Notes: generated from the sequence alone by a model not told the origin. A DNA stretch of 64,000 bases from Yamagishiella unicocca (GCA_003116995.1 BDSL01000054.1:372001-436000), one strand, 5' to 3'; numbered from the stretch's first letter, positions 51,845 to 63,343 are shown. Translations and numbers: made by a program.

Positions 51845-52387
51845 CTTCTCGTCGCCTCCGGCGACCGCGCTTCGGCGAGCAGCAGCAGCAGCGGCGGCGG
51901 CTTCGTGGCCGTCGGTCTCGGCTCCGAAGTCGCCGCCGGTGCGGGTTGCGTCTCTGAGGGCAACAGCGGGTTCGGGTTCCTGGCGGAGTTGGGCGGCCGG
52001 CTGGAGGCGGGGGACGGCTGCACCGCCCGGGGCAACGGCCAGGCGGGCTTCGCCGCCGCCGACGGCGGCGTCATGGACGCCGCCGCGGGGGGCTGTGTTT
52101 CGGAGCAGAACGGCGAGCACGGGTTCGTCTGCCGGGACGCAGGCTCGCGCCTGGTGGCGGGCGGCGGCTGCCGGGCGGTGGGCAACAAGGGCTCGGGCTT
52201 CCGGGTGCAGTCGGGCGGCGTGATGCTGGCGCGGGAGCAGTGCAGCGCGCAGGGTAACGCGGGCTGGGGGTGTCACGCGAGCGGCGAGGGTGCGCTGGTG
52301 GAGCTGGGGGGTGGCTGGTCGGTTGCGGATAACGGGTTGGGGGAGCTGTCCGCGGAGGAGGGCGCGAGGATTGGGGCTGAGTCGTAG
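36673..52387 (+). CDS. Giant protein: two U-boxes, three repeats of an unknown domain, beta-helix
   Basis: Model exons: 36673-36844, 37041-37406, 37752-41014, 41971-42078, 42594-44469, 44921 to about 45126, 45390-45500, 46564 to an unresolved donor before 47338, 48339-48446, 48638-52387. About 3,500 residues. U-box A (YVCPLSFRIMTDPVADPDD ... RPLTG) and U-box B (FFCPLSRRLMRDPVFDVND ... NPLTG) open the protein. A charged ERKQE/ERKHE repeat lies at 40080-40212. The three unknown domains follow, separated by Ala-rich and Glu-rich (42880-42990) spacers, then poly-Gln (49000-49330), PEPALALA repeats (50260-51060) and about ten beta-helix coils (51500-52380). The U-box start and helix end match the upstream paralogue, the main reason for treating this as one gene. 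Exon 6 and 8 ends are uncertain, the last acceptor is AAG, and a split into two genes cannot be excluded. E3 ligase activity is inferred. Confidence 0.6.
41095..41185. repeat. GGGA/GGGGA microsatellite in intron
   Basis: Purine-only (GGGA)n run in the intron 41015-41970 of the second U-box gene, shortly after the 5' splice site. Confidence 0.9.
41326..41600. repeat. 15-bp minisatellite in intron
   Basis: About seventeen copies of GCCTGCAGCGCCATT, some ending CCGC, each with a CTGCAG site. Same intron of the second U-box gene. The open Pro/Ala-Pro frames across it are repeat artefacts. Confidence 0.9.
41683..41875. repeat. CA-rich tandem repeat
   Basis: Seven or so copies of a ~23-bp unit (TTCGTACCATACACACACAC) follow the minisatellite in the same intron. 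Confidence 0.85.
41971..42770 (+). other. Unknown domain, copy 1 (two exons)
   Basis: Exon 41971-42078 encodes ARLHVGVDQVRQWFGSVGPW ... HIK; exon 42594-42770 continues VVLDGRVLPEVHQADLQY ... IGKCIVGW ... LTMVLRSP. A phase-0 intron separates the halves at the same point as in copies 2 and 3. Confidence 0.75.
42176..42370. repeat. GCCCGTGCACGT repeats in intron
   Basis: Many partly palindromic copies of GTGCCCGTGCACG-like units lie inside the domain copy 1 intron (42079-42593). They could fold into hairpins. Confidence 0.7.
45390..46755 (+). other. Unknown domain, copy 2 (two exons)
   Basis: Exon 45390-45500 encodes TRLRIAATQVQQWLGDVGKR ... LK; exon 46564-46755 continues VTLDDTPLPEVYHGTLVY ... 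MGNVMCGW ... LVLLLRSR. Same phase-0 junction as copy 1. The 1.06-kb intron holds a duplicated 26-bp segment (45579-45640) and a telomere-like tract. Confidence 0.75.
46311..46351 (-). repeat. Interstitial telomere-like CCCTAAAA tract
   Basis: Five or so CCCTAAAA/ACCTAAAA units, reverse of TTTTAGGG, in the domain copy 2 intron (45501-46563). Confidence 0.75.
47698..48262. repeat. 13-bp minisatellite, about 43 copies
   Basis: CTGCGAGTGGGGG and its variant CTGCGCGTGGGGG alternate in blocks. Because 13 is not a multiple of 3 and the unit lacks stops, every frame on both strands stays open. It sits between the copy 2 and copy 3 exons of the second U-box gene and is probably intronic. Confidence 0.92.
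48339..48814 (+). other. Unknown domain, copy 3 (two exons)
   Basis: Exon 48339-48446 encodes RSIRLSVGAAHVREWFGAVG ... LTVQ; exon 48638-48814 continues VNLDGHLLPEVYSAELMW ... IGKWYLGF ... FTLLLLS. Same phase-0 junction, here with a short 191-nt intron. Confidence 0.78.
50262..51060 (+). repeat. Coding minisatellite (Pro-Glu-Pro-Ala)
   Basis: Imperfect 12-24-bp units of GGAACCAGCACTGGCGCTAG keep the frame and encode PEPALALA/PEPAPEPA. A higher-order unit (about 220 bp, with the TPPPVLEPVLEPAPEP variant) occurs twice, near 50460 and 50700. Confidence 0.9.
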
Positions 52388-52407
52388 CTGGGGCGGTCGC
52401 GTAGGGG

Positions 52408-52670
52408 GCACGAGTTGAGGGGAGGCGAGGGGAAGGGAGGGGAGGGGGTACGAGTTGAGGGGAGGCGAGGGGAAGGGAGGGGAGGGGGTACGAGTTGAGG
52501 GGAGGCGAGGGGAAGGGAGGGGAGGGGGTACGAGTTGAGGGGAGGCGAGGGGAAGGGAGGGGAGGGGGTACGAGTTGAGGGGAGGCGAGGGGAAGGGAGG
52601 GGAGGGGGTACGAGTTGAGGGGAGGCGAGGGGAAGGCAGGGGAGGGGGTACGAGTTCAGGGGAGGGAAGG
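52408..52670. repeat. 40-bp tandem repeat, about 6.5 copies
   Basis: Almost identical 40-bp purine-rich units (GTACGAGTTGAGGGGAGGCG and onward) begin 20 nt after the stop of the second U-box gene, so they lie in its 3' UTR or a 3' UTR intron. Confidence 0.9.
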
Positions 52671-52674
52671 GGTT

Positions 52675-52915
52675 TTGAGGAAGGCCCGTGGATGCGAGAA
52701 AAAACCGTTTAGAAGAGACGTTTTAGGATGCATGCTGGAGAACTGGGGTGAGGATACAAAAGACGGTGGTCATATGTCGACCTTCGGCGGCTAAGCGAAA
52801 TCGGCGGCAGCTAGACGAAAGGAATCGAGGACGCCGCGCGACGCAAGGAAACGTTTTGCGGAACCAATGGTTTTGGGCGCTATCTGGAGAACTGGGGGAG
52901 TCGCCGAGCGATGGG
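52675..52915. repeat. Dispersed intronic element, long copy, forward sense
   Basis: Starts GAGGAAGGCCCGTGGATGCG, continues GGATGCATGCTGGAGAACTG, GTCGACCTTCGGCGGC and ends CTATCTGGAGAACTGGGG. It is the inverted counterpart of 17525-17765. Placed after a stop codon, it hints at a 3' UTR intron or an independent insertion. Confidence 0.8.
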
Positions 52916-53384
52916 AGAGCGGACAGCGCGGCCAGCCAAAGAGAAGGGGGCATTACTTGGGGAGGGGCAGGGAGCGGAGGGGGGTTGTGAGGGGAGTGGC
53001 GTAAAGTACCTGGATTGTGAGGGGACTGGTGTGTTTATAATACTGGTTGAACCCTTGCATCGCTTAGCTATGGCTAGGATTTCGACCCAACTTTGTACCA
53101 TCCGGAAGGTTTATTCATAGATTCAATGGACGTGCTCTCGTCAGTAAGGCGGCAATGGAATTAAGACGTCGATCATCAGCGCTACTGACACACCATCTTT
53201 AGCGCGATTCCAATGGCGACCATGCTATAACACTGTGTTGACTGCGCAATGTGTGTTGACTGCGCCTGTCCACGTTTTCTGGGGTGGCTCGACCGGGTGA
53301 CGCCGTACAATGGATCCTTGTACGCGCGGTAGAAGTTACGGGGCCGCGACAAACTACCGTATCGGCGAGGATAACAAAAAACAG

Positions 53385-53662
53385 TACGCGCGCGTGTGTT
53401 GAACTACAGGATGAAGCCGGCCGTGTCCTATGTTCAGCAATATAAATGCGGCGGTGTTGGTACCCTACCCCTCCACCGTTATCATTTGTGTGTACACGTA
53501 TCGTCAGTTTTCTTTCCCGTTGCGGCGCGCGCGTGTATTGAGCAACAGGATGAAGCCGGCCGTGTCCTATATTCGGCAATATAAGTGCGCCGGTGCTGGT
53601 ACCCTACTCCTCCGCCGTCATCATTTGTGTGTACACGTGTCGTCAGTTTTCTTTCCCGTCCA
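53385..53662. repeat. 139-bp tandem duplication
   Basis: Two copies, offset 139 bp, share GATGAAGCCGGCCGTGTCCT, CAATATAA and CATTTGTGTGTACACGT. About 90% alike by eye. No gene is recognised between 52916 and 53822. Confidence 0.85.
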
Positions 53663-53822
53663 CCCACACGTGTACGTCAGCGTGTCTTGACGACCACCAA
53701 GAGCCTTCTGTCATTTCGCTACTGCGAGCCGGGTGACTAGGGGTTAGTGCGCACGCTGGCCGGCCGGCAGGGGGCGCTGCTGCTGCGCTGGCAGCATGTA
53801 CGGCATGCCGTACCGGTAGGGC

Positions 53823-54803
<981 letters not shown>

Positions 54804-54954
54804 TGGGTGATGAAGGCGCTGCGGTAGCAGCAGCAAGGAGTGGGCAGGGGCGGTGGAAGGGAGCAGTCCGGCGGCGCCTGCGGGTACTGTAGATCCGCCC
54901 CCCCCCAGCTGGCTAACGACTGGGTCGGTGGGGCATTCATACTTTAGTGGAGTT

Positions 54955-55030
54955 GATGCGGTTGATCTGGTTGATCTGGTTGATGTGGTTGATGTGGTTG
55001 ATGTGGTTGATGTGGTTAATGTGGTTAATA
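54955..55030. repeat. 9-bp repeat GTTGATGTG
   Basis: About eight copies of GTTGATSTG, degenerating to GTTAATGTG. They lie between the CAG tract and the convergent poly(A) signals. Confidence 0.85.
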
Positions 55031-55385
55031 TTCACCGCACCGTAATGGGGGGTAGATGCTCTGCCCAGAGGATCGGTCGGCCCCACACCTGGCTGCCGGG
55101 CCGCCCTGCATCCTGGCGCTGTACCGTTGCGCCACGCGGCGGTGTGGCAGGTATAGAATTGGAGGAGCGAGGTTCGCAGCCCGGGGAGGTGCTGTAAGAG
55201 AGCGTCAAGCAATGGATGCCAGGCCCCGTGTGGAGGTGGTGGCGCGTCGGTTGGCCGGTAGGGGGTCAGCCGACCCGCGGGTCAGCGGCTGCAGTACGCT
55301 ATCGCCAGCTCAGCAGGGTGTGTGTTGCTCTGACCCTGACCCGGGCCCTGGTCCTGACTCTTGACTCTGGCCCCGGTCCAGAACC

Positions 55386-55390
55386 TGTAA
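55386..55390 (+). terminator. Candidate plus-strand poly(A) signal
   Basis: TGTAA on the plus strand, 14 bp from a TGTAA on the minus strand. It would end any transcript from the CAG region. Confidence 0.3.
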
Positions 55391-55403
55391 ACTATCTCGC
55401 GTC

Positions 55404-55408
55404 TTACA
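55404..55408 (-). terminator. Poly(A) signal of the LRR-FAM194 gene
   Basis: TTACA (minus-strand TGTAA) 221 nt past the stop at 55629, the expected distance and the first such motif downstream. Confidence 0.55.
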
Positions 55409-55628
55409 AGCCGGCCGTCAACCGCGGCCCCGTCCCTGCAGCACCTCCTGATGTCCACAGCGTCGACATGTGGACCTAACTCACCACAGCTCCACACGCC
55501 CACACATCGCAACGCGTAACCAGCATGCCGCCCACCGCCTCCACATGACCAGCCTCGTTCACCAGGGACGGTAGACCCCCCGCTCCACCATTCACCCCCA
55601 AGCACTCCCCTCCCCTCCCCTCCCGTCC

Positions 55629-58600
55629 CTATCTGGAGCCTATTGCCGCCACCGCACTCGCCGCCGCCATAGCTGCCGCCAGGCTATCCGCGGCAAGCCG
55701 CCGCGCCGCCGCCAGGTGCGCCGCCACATCGCTGTCAATGCCTTTACTCCCGCCGCCGCCGCCGCCGCCGCCGCCGGCGTCGCCGTCACCGGGGTCCGGC
55801 CCCGTCGCGTCCACATCCCCACCCGCACCCCCGCCGGCGTCCTTGCCAGAACCCGAACCCCCGGTGACGTTCGCCCCAGATGGCGCCACGCGGGCTTCCG
55901 CCGCCGCCGCCGCCGCCACCGGTTCCACGGCCTCGGCGGCGAGCGCTCGTGCGGCGCTGACGCCGCTGCCGCCGCCAATGCGGCGGCCCTTGGCTGGCGA
56001 CGGCGCCGCCGGCGGCGGCTTGTTGGCGGGCGCGCCCGACGAGGACGACGCGAGGTCCAGGGGGGCCGCTGCCGCCGGGCCCGACGTCTTCGCCAGCGAG
56101 TCGCGCGCCAGCCAGGCCTGTGCAGCAGAGGAGCAGCGGCCGCGAGATCGAGGGCAGCGGGGGGCGCGTTCTCGGGGTCTGGGAGGGTCTGCCTGCCTGG
56201 AGGCAGCACCTGCCTGGAGGCAGTACCTGCCTGCAGCCCCCCGCCCCCTGCAGGCCCCCGCCCCCTGTCGTGTCTCCAAGGGCTTCCTCGCTGGCCCCCT
56301 TGCCCCAGCTCCCGGTTGACCCTCCCCTCCCCCCACACACAAACGCGCGCGTATCCGTGTCGTGCAACACCCCATTTTTATGCTCAAGATTTTCCTCCCA
56401 GGTTTCGTGCTCTTTACGTGCCCGACCCACGGGTTTCCTCTCAGCCCCCTTCCCAACCCACCTGAAGCCCCCTTTCCCCCCACCTGCCTATCACCTTCAC
56501 CACCCTCGGTTTGTCGGCCGTGGATTCGCAGGTTCTCTGATCAAACCCCCACCTGCCGCCCCCTTCCCCCCCCACCTGCAGCCCCTCATCCAGCGCCTGC
56601 AGCCCCGCAGTGATGCTCGCAATGCCCACCAGCGCCTCGCCAGCAGCCGCAGCCGCAGCCGCAGTCGCGGCGCCCGCCGGACCGCCGCCAGCCGCCAGCG
56701 ACGCCTGCTTGGCGGCAGCCGCGGCCCCCACCGGCCTGTGCGTCCCCGCCCCCCCCTGCCGCGCCAGGTTCCGGAGGAACGACGGCGGCGGCAGCAGCGC
56801 CTCCCCACCGTCCTCACCGCCGCATCCGCGACCCTCGCCAATGACCGGCGACCGAGCCGCCCCCGCAGGCGTCGACGGCTGGCTGTCGTACGGCGGCGTC
56901 TGCGCGCGGGAGGCGGGGCCGCTGCCGCCGTCGCCGCGGCCCGGCGGGGGCTCCCACGCGTCCCCCGGTGTGTTTCGCCCGCAGCGGAAGCGGTAGCGCA
57001 CCGTCTCGCAGGACAGGTAGAGCTCCAGGGTGTGGGAGGCGCTGAGGAAGCGGACGCCCAGGTGCGGGTCGAGCTGCATGTCGATGTGCGCGGGCGGCGG
57101 CGGCGGCGGCGGCGCGGGGGTGGAGGAGGCGGCGAGCGGGTAGGGCAGCGGGATGGCCACGGGCGGCGGCGCGGAGCCGGCTACAGCGTCCAGGTCCCGC
57201 CACCGCCGAGTGATGTCGCCGGAGGGGCTGTAGCACGTGCCTGCGTGGGTCGCGTGGGTCGCGGGGGTTTGATAAGAGAATTCGTGGGGGTGTGCATGCG
57301 TGTATGTGTATGTATGTGTGTGTATGTGTGTATGTGTTTTATAAATGCTGAGCTGAGCCGCGAAGTGTGTATGTGTGTGTATGTGTGTGTTTGTATGGTT
57401 TTATGGTCTTATGTTCCGGTGTGTTGGACGGGCAGGGCGGAGCCTGCTGGTTCCCCACTGCGTCATGCGGGTGCAGGCCAGCCGTCCGGCGGGTTTTCAA
57501 TTACTTGGCACGCACACACGAGTGGTTCCCCACTGCGTCATGCGGGTTGCTGGAGAGGTGGTTTCGGAGCCGGCGGCTCGACACTACGGGCTGCGGGCGG
57601 CTGCGGGTGGCTGCGGGCCTCCCCTCCGCCTAGCTGCCCGTGCTCTCCAGCGCGCCACCTCCAACGCCTGCCCAACAAGCTCCTCCAGCCGGCGATGCCT
57701 CTCCTCCTTTGTCGACCCACCGGCCTCTCCCCAACGCCCCCACCTCCCACCCTCCATCGTAAAACGTCTGTCCTAAACGTTTTTTTCCCTCGCATCCACG
57801 GGTCTTCCTCAACCCCCCCCCCCCGAACCGCGCACGTACCTGACCCGGTCGTCCGGCTGTACATGAGCATAAGGCCCCCGCTGGGGTACTGCACGAAGCC
57901 GCCCACCGCGTCCCACGACACCGCCACGCCGCCGGCGCGGTACATCACCATGATCTTGTACGACGGCCCCGCCGCTGTCGTACGGCCGCCGCCGCCGCCA
58001 TCCTCCTCGCCGCCGTCGCCTCCCTCCGGCGCCGCCACCACCTCGCTGTAGTCCGTGTCCACAGTGACGGCCATGTCGCCGCCAGGCCAGAACGCCGCCG
58101 CCGAGCCGTCACGTCGTACGACGACGGCCCGGCCGCCGCCTCGCTGCGCCGGGTACTTGGCCTCGTAGTCGACCAGGTGGGCGTCGGGCGGGGGCTTGAC
58201 GATGACGGGCGGGGGGGCGCGGGACTTGGCGGGGGCGCCGTTGTAGCGAGTGGGCAGCTTGGACGCGTCGAAGCGGGGCAGCGCGTCCACCACGGCCTGC
58301 GAGGTGTGTGTTGACCAGGGCGGCGGTGCGTCGATCAGGGCGGTGGTGCACCGTACAGCTTGGGCGCTGCTTCTGCTTCCCGCTCGCAGGTTGAGGCAAT
58401 CCAGCCACAGCCGGTTCCGTTCGCCCCTTGCCCCGCTCCCTCAACACACACACCCTCCGCACCTAGTAACATGTTCTTTTTTGTAACCCCCCCGCACCCA
58501 GCCCGCCTCCTGCCCACGCGACTGCACCCACCCTCCTGGAACTGCGTGCCCTGCAGCTGCGCCGCCGGACAACCCCCCATCGACCCCGACGCCCCACACA

Positions 58601-61600
58601 CATGTTTCAGCACGTGTTGCACCCACCTGGAACTGCGTGCCCTGCAGCTGCGCCGCCGGCCGCAACACGCCCCCCGACAGCGGTGGCCGGCGGTTGCTGC
58701 CGCTGCGCAGCAGCCTGCTGCCCGACCTGGAGGACGAGGTGGACGAGAAGGACGCCACCGCCTCCAGCGCCGCCGCTATCGCGTCGTCGGCGCTGGGGTC
58801 GCCGGCGGCCCCTCCCTGGAGCTGCCCTCCGTCGGCGTCCGGGTTGTGCGGCGAGCCCTGTCCCGAGGTGGCGCTGGAGGCCACTGGGTTTGCGTAAGCC
58901 CGGTAGCGTAAGGGGGGGGGGTTACCATAAAAGAACCGTGTAAGGGGGGTGACATGAAAACCGTTGACGCGAAAAGGACAGGATAGTTGGCGCCCCGTGT
59001 AAGGGGGGGGGTGAGGGGGAGGAGGCGAGGAGGGAGGGGTTGAAGGGGTGAAGCGGAACGGGGGGGGGACAAAATTCCTAAGCGACGAGCAGGTCTAATC
59101 TACGTTTCAACCCCGCCCACAAATCCTGCAAAACCCTAAACCCCACCCCCGAGCCCCGGCCTCCCGCGCCGGCCCCCAATCGCACTTCACACCCCTGCCG
59201 CCCACCAGGTGCCCAGTCGTGTTTTGGTCACGGCAATAGCACCACTAACACATGTGCCGTACCGCATCCGTGTCCCCCTCCTCCGCCCCTTCCCGCCCCT
59301 TCGCTCTGACGCACCCGAGTCGTACGAGTTGGATCGGTTCTTCCGCCGGGTCCCCGCGGCCGGCAAGCGCGACTCCGGCAGACTGTGGGCGGCGCCGTTG
59401 GACGACCGACCCGCGGTTCTGCCCGGCCTGGCGCCGTTGGCCCCTCTGCCGCTCTCAAGCGGTGCGGAGCTGCCAGAGCCTGTCGCCGAGGGGCCGCGGA
59501 ACCGACCGTTGCAGGGGCGGATCGGGGGTGGGTACACAGAAAAAGAGAAAACAGAAAAACAGTTGAGCGGCCAACGACAAGGGACACGACAAGTTGGGTG
59601 GGGTTGGGTTGGGGTTGGGTTGGTCAGTGTGGCTGCTTGTGGGAGCGCCTGCCCATGCGAAAGCCGTTGTGACTGTGGTGTGGCAAGCAGGAGCGTCCAG
59701 GTAGCTGACAGAAAGCCCGCATGCGTGCGTACATTGGTTGGTTGGGTGCATTGGTTAGTTGGGTTCGTTGGTTGGTTCGTTGGTTGGTTGGGTGCATTGG
59801 TTGGTTGGGTGCATTTCGAGTTGGTTGGGTGCATTGGTTGGTTGGGTGCATTTCGGATGTCGAGATCTCGTGTCGGCGGCGCACCTGGCCGGCTACTCAA
59901 CAACCCGAGCGACCCAAGGGTCGGCGTGGCGGCCGGCGCGCTGCCAGGCGCCGGCGGCCACGCCGAGAGCAGCTCGTCCAGGTCCAAACGCTCGCTGGCC
60001 TGAGGCGTGCAGATTGTGCACGTGGGTGGGCGGAGGCTTGATGGGCGGGCGAGGTAGGTAAGAAGGTAACGTGGCAGCAGCGGGTGGGGTATGGGAGGGA
60101 TGTGCCCCCCCCTCCCTGGAGCTGCCCTCGCGCACTCGATCACCCCTCTCCCTCTTTCTGGCGCCGGCCCCCAATACCCCCGGCGACCTCACTACGACGG
60201 CACACCCGCATTACCAGCCACCCGCCCGCTCCATCCGCACCAGTGAACTACATTACCCGTCTGTCTTCCGCCCCCACAACCACCGGAGCTCGCTGTCCGC
60301 GCCCGTCGGAATTCGAATCCTTTACTGCCCGTCGAGTGTACCGCGGCTCAGCGGCACACTAACGGTAACCAACCGCCAACCCACCCGGAGCCCCCCTCCT
60401 TCACAATACACACCGTCCTGTCCGCCGTCTCCACTGGTCGCCCGTCAATGACTCGCAACCCCGCGCACAGCCGCAAAGCCACCAGCCGCACGTGGTCGGC
60501 CGGGAGCGCCTGCGGGGTATCACGGGCGTGTGCAGGGGGCCGGGCGGTTGCTGTGGCAGGGCAAGGAGTGTTAATGGGTGCATTGGTTAGGAAGGAGGGC
60601 GATGGATGATGTGGGTCCGTGGGAGCCGACCGCGAGGGTGGCCTGGCTGTCCCCTGCAGGTCATAGGATTCGAAGGGGTGACGCCGTAGGGGGTCCCACC
60701 GAGGTCGCCGAGTGGTTTCGGAGCTTCCGATGTCCAGCTCGTCGTCGTCGAACTGACCCCGTGTACCAATAATGCGTCGCCTGCCGCGCACCCCCCTCTC
60801 GTTCCGTCTTTTCACCCCCCCCCGGGCTCTTTTTGCAACCTCCCCGTTCCGTCTTTTCGCCCCCCATGTTCCGGTCCCACCTTGGCCACCCACACCCCGT
60901 TCCGGTCCCACCTTGGCCACCCACACCCCGTTCCGGTCCCACCTTGGCCACCCACACCCCGTCCCGGTCCCACCTTCGCCACCCACACCCCGTCCCGGTC
61001 CCACCTTGGCCACCGGGTTGTTTGCTATTGCCAGCCGCTGCAGCCCCGGCAGGGCCGCCAGCACTCTCAGCTCCCCGGGCGCCCCCACCGAGTTGTTCTG
61101 CAGCCACAGGTCTGCCAGGGCGACCAGGCCCGACAGCGGCGCCAGGGACACAATCTGGAGGATGGAGAGCCGGGAGGGAGGGGTTGCGGTTAGACGGGGT
61201 AGGAAAACATAAACGGTAGACCAGGGGGGCCACCCGGCTTGTTCGCTCGGCACCGGAGGTGCTGCCGTATTGGGGTCAATTCAAATGTCGTACCACGGGC
61301 CCGTCGATCTGTGTTTTTGGACGCGGAGAAGTCTGGCCCGCTGGCCCCCACCAACGGCCCCCTCCCGCCCCTCCAATGCGCCCACTACAATTCCCAAGTC
61401 CAGTTACCGGTTCGTTTATGTAAAGCCCCTCCAAGCGGCTAGTCCACGGGCCTTCCTCAGACCCTTCAAGCGCCCATGAAGACATCCTCGCCCCTACGGC
61501 TTAATACTCACACCCCTTCAGCCCGACCCGCCCGAAGGGCCCCCCCCCGCCCGGCCCGCGGCCCCACCCCTCCTCTTAGTCCGGCGCCCACCTTGTTGTG

Positions 61601-62696
61601 GCTGGCATTGAGCGTGACCAGGCATGACAGCGCGTGCAGCCCCTGCGGCGTGGCGTGGGGTTGGTTGGTGGTTGCGGACACCGAGCAACTCGTCATTATC
61701 TCCGCCTGCGCCCCCGCCTGCATGCTTTCTCAAGCACCCGGCCCGGCCCGGCCCCGCCCAGGTGCCCCCCCAGGTGTCCTCCCGGGCCCCCAGGTGCCCC
61801 CCCGACCTCGCCCCGGCCGCTCCGGCGACCTCCCACCTTGAGGCTTGCCAGCTGGTTGTGGCTGACGTTGAGGGACTGCAGCCGAGCGAGGCACGCCAGG
61901 CCCGAGAGCGATGCGAGGGAGTTGAAGGCCAGGGACAGGGAGCGCAGGTTGACCGCCTGAGACAGCGCGCCCACATCCGTGGCGCCCTGCGCAGTGGGAT
62001 CGGTACGGGTCGGTACGGAGCAGTGTGGGTCCATATGGTTTCGGTGCCGTATGGGCCCGTACGGGTTTCAGTAGCCTTACGACAAGCGGCGTCAGCAGCA
62101 GGGGCGGTACGGGTCGGTACGGAGCAGTGTGGGTCCATATGGTTTCGGTGCCGTATGGGCCCGTACGGGTTTCAGTAGCCTTGCGGCAAGCGGCGTCAGC
62201 AGCAGGGGCGGTTGCAGCAGGGATGAGGACAGCAGGAGAGCAATGACGACGACTGGTGGACTAGGGCGAGGGAGGGCGAGTGTTGTTGCGCCTTGGGGTC
62301 GAGGATGGATGGGGCAACTTGCCGCACTCCTGACAGGTGGAAGCGGAGGTAGAGGCGGCAAGGAGAGGTGACCCCTTGCAGGCCACGTGTGGGGTACGGG
62401 GTGGGGGCACAGGGCCGAAAGAGTGGGTACAGCAGCCCAAGGCATGGCCTCCGCTGCTGCCGTGCGCACACTCCAGGCAGTTGGGTTGGGCTACGCCTAG
62501 CCGCTGGGTTGCGGCTCAACCCACTTTATTGGTTAGGATAAGCTCTTCAACATCCTTGACATCCGACGAGAAAGCTGCTTCCTTTATGTCCTGCGAGCAA
62601 CGGAGGGAGAAGAAGCCGTGACACGCGGCCACATGCGCTCGGCCACGCAGCGTGTTCCGCGTCCTCAGTGCTACGTACCCATGCAGTTATTGACAT
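55629..62696 (-). CDS. Leucine-rich-repeat protein with FAM194-like domain
   Basis: Twelve exons join in phase to 892 residues: 62696-62679 (MSITAW), 62590-62525, 61986-61837, 61642-61592, 61154-61005, 60509-60414, 59999-59885, 59479-59315, 58883-58627, 58296-57840, 57240-56576, 56117-55629. Residues 7-177 are SDS22-like leucine-rich repeats (VEELILTNK, LRSLSLAFNSLASLSGLACL, LQSLNVSHNQLASL, LADLWLQNNSV) with a cap LRLCAGLRVIDGRPV. Residues ~370-560 resemble FAM194 domains (as in human ERICH6): VVVRRDGSAAAFWPGGDMAV, GGFVQYPSGGLMLMYSRTTG, GTCYSPSGDITRRW. The last ~330 residues are Ala/Gly/Pro-rich. FAM194 proteins occur mostly in ciliated organisms, so a ciliary role is a guess. The 18-nt first exon and the exon at 59479-59315 are least certain; an ATG at 62034 is an alternative start. 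Confidence 0.75.
59733..59855. repeat. TTGGTTGGTTGGGTGCA repeats in intron
   Basis: Six to seven imperfect copies of a 17-20-bp unit in the intron 59480-59884 of the LRR-FAM194 gene. Confidence 0.85.
60869..61014 (-). repeat. 31-bp repeat carrying the 5' splice site
   Basis: Five tandem units (minus strand GGCCAAGGTGGGACCGG and onward). The first includes the end of exon 61154-61005 and its donor at 61004; the others repeat the same donor at 60973, 60942, 60911 and 60880. Confidence 0.85.
62001..62208. repeat. 104-bp tandem duplication
   Basis: Two almost identical copies (CGGTACGGGTCGGTACGGAG ... GTCAGCAGCAGGGG), period 104, in the intron 61987-62524. Confidence 0.9.
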
Positions 62697-63343
62697 TGGG
62701 TTGGCGTGTTATGCTCAAGCACGCAGGCGCCAACCTCCTAAACATCGTCGCACGTCTCCGCGCTATGTCTGCAGTCCGCCAGGCGCTCCAGCCTGCTCGT
62801 TGCGATATATTCAGTTTATTAAACGACCCATTATACCACAATCCTTCGTTCTATCGTTGATGCACGCAGCGAGGGTTGGCGTGTTCTATGCACGATGATG
62901 ACGAAAACTTCTTCTGCGTTGACCAAAGAGACAGGGTAAGAAGGACACAAATGCAGATCATGCAACTATGATAAGCTTTACAGAATGGTGATGTTGGCAA
63001 GCCCATTCCGTGTTTTCGTCACACTATCGGCCCTCTGCCGCTCTGTGTCTGCCTTCATGAGCAAGTATGCATACCCTTAGCTTTAAACATGTAATTATCT
63101 GTGATTTAGCACAATTCGGTTAGCAATTTCTATTCGATCGTGTGTTGTAGACCACCGCCAAATTTCTGTTGATGCTCTACATTCCCGACTACCTTGGGTG
63201 TTCAAGGATGTGCAACTCTTCTAGGATAGCAATTCAATGCATGTGTGTTTTGATCGCTGGAAGGTGATTAGGGGGTCTTCCGCAACAGCTACAACAAACA
63301 GTGTTGAGGTGGCGTCAAGACTTCACAGCCGCACATCAGCAGC
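62697..63343. other. Divergent promoter region
   Basis: 650 bp of lower-GC DNA between two divergent genes. Minus-strand GTATAA at 62836-62831 could be a TATA box for the LRR gene. No gene, RNA or repeat seen. Confidence 0.4.

Noticed and set aside
55040..55200. Possible tRNA-like sequence with GGTTCGCAGCC
   Set aside because: No A box or cloverleaf could be drawn around it. No tRNA or rRNA was found anywhere in the window.
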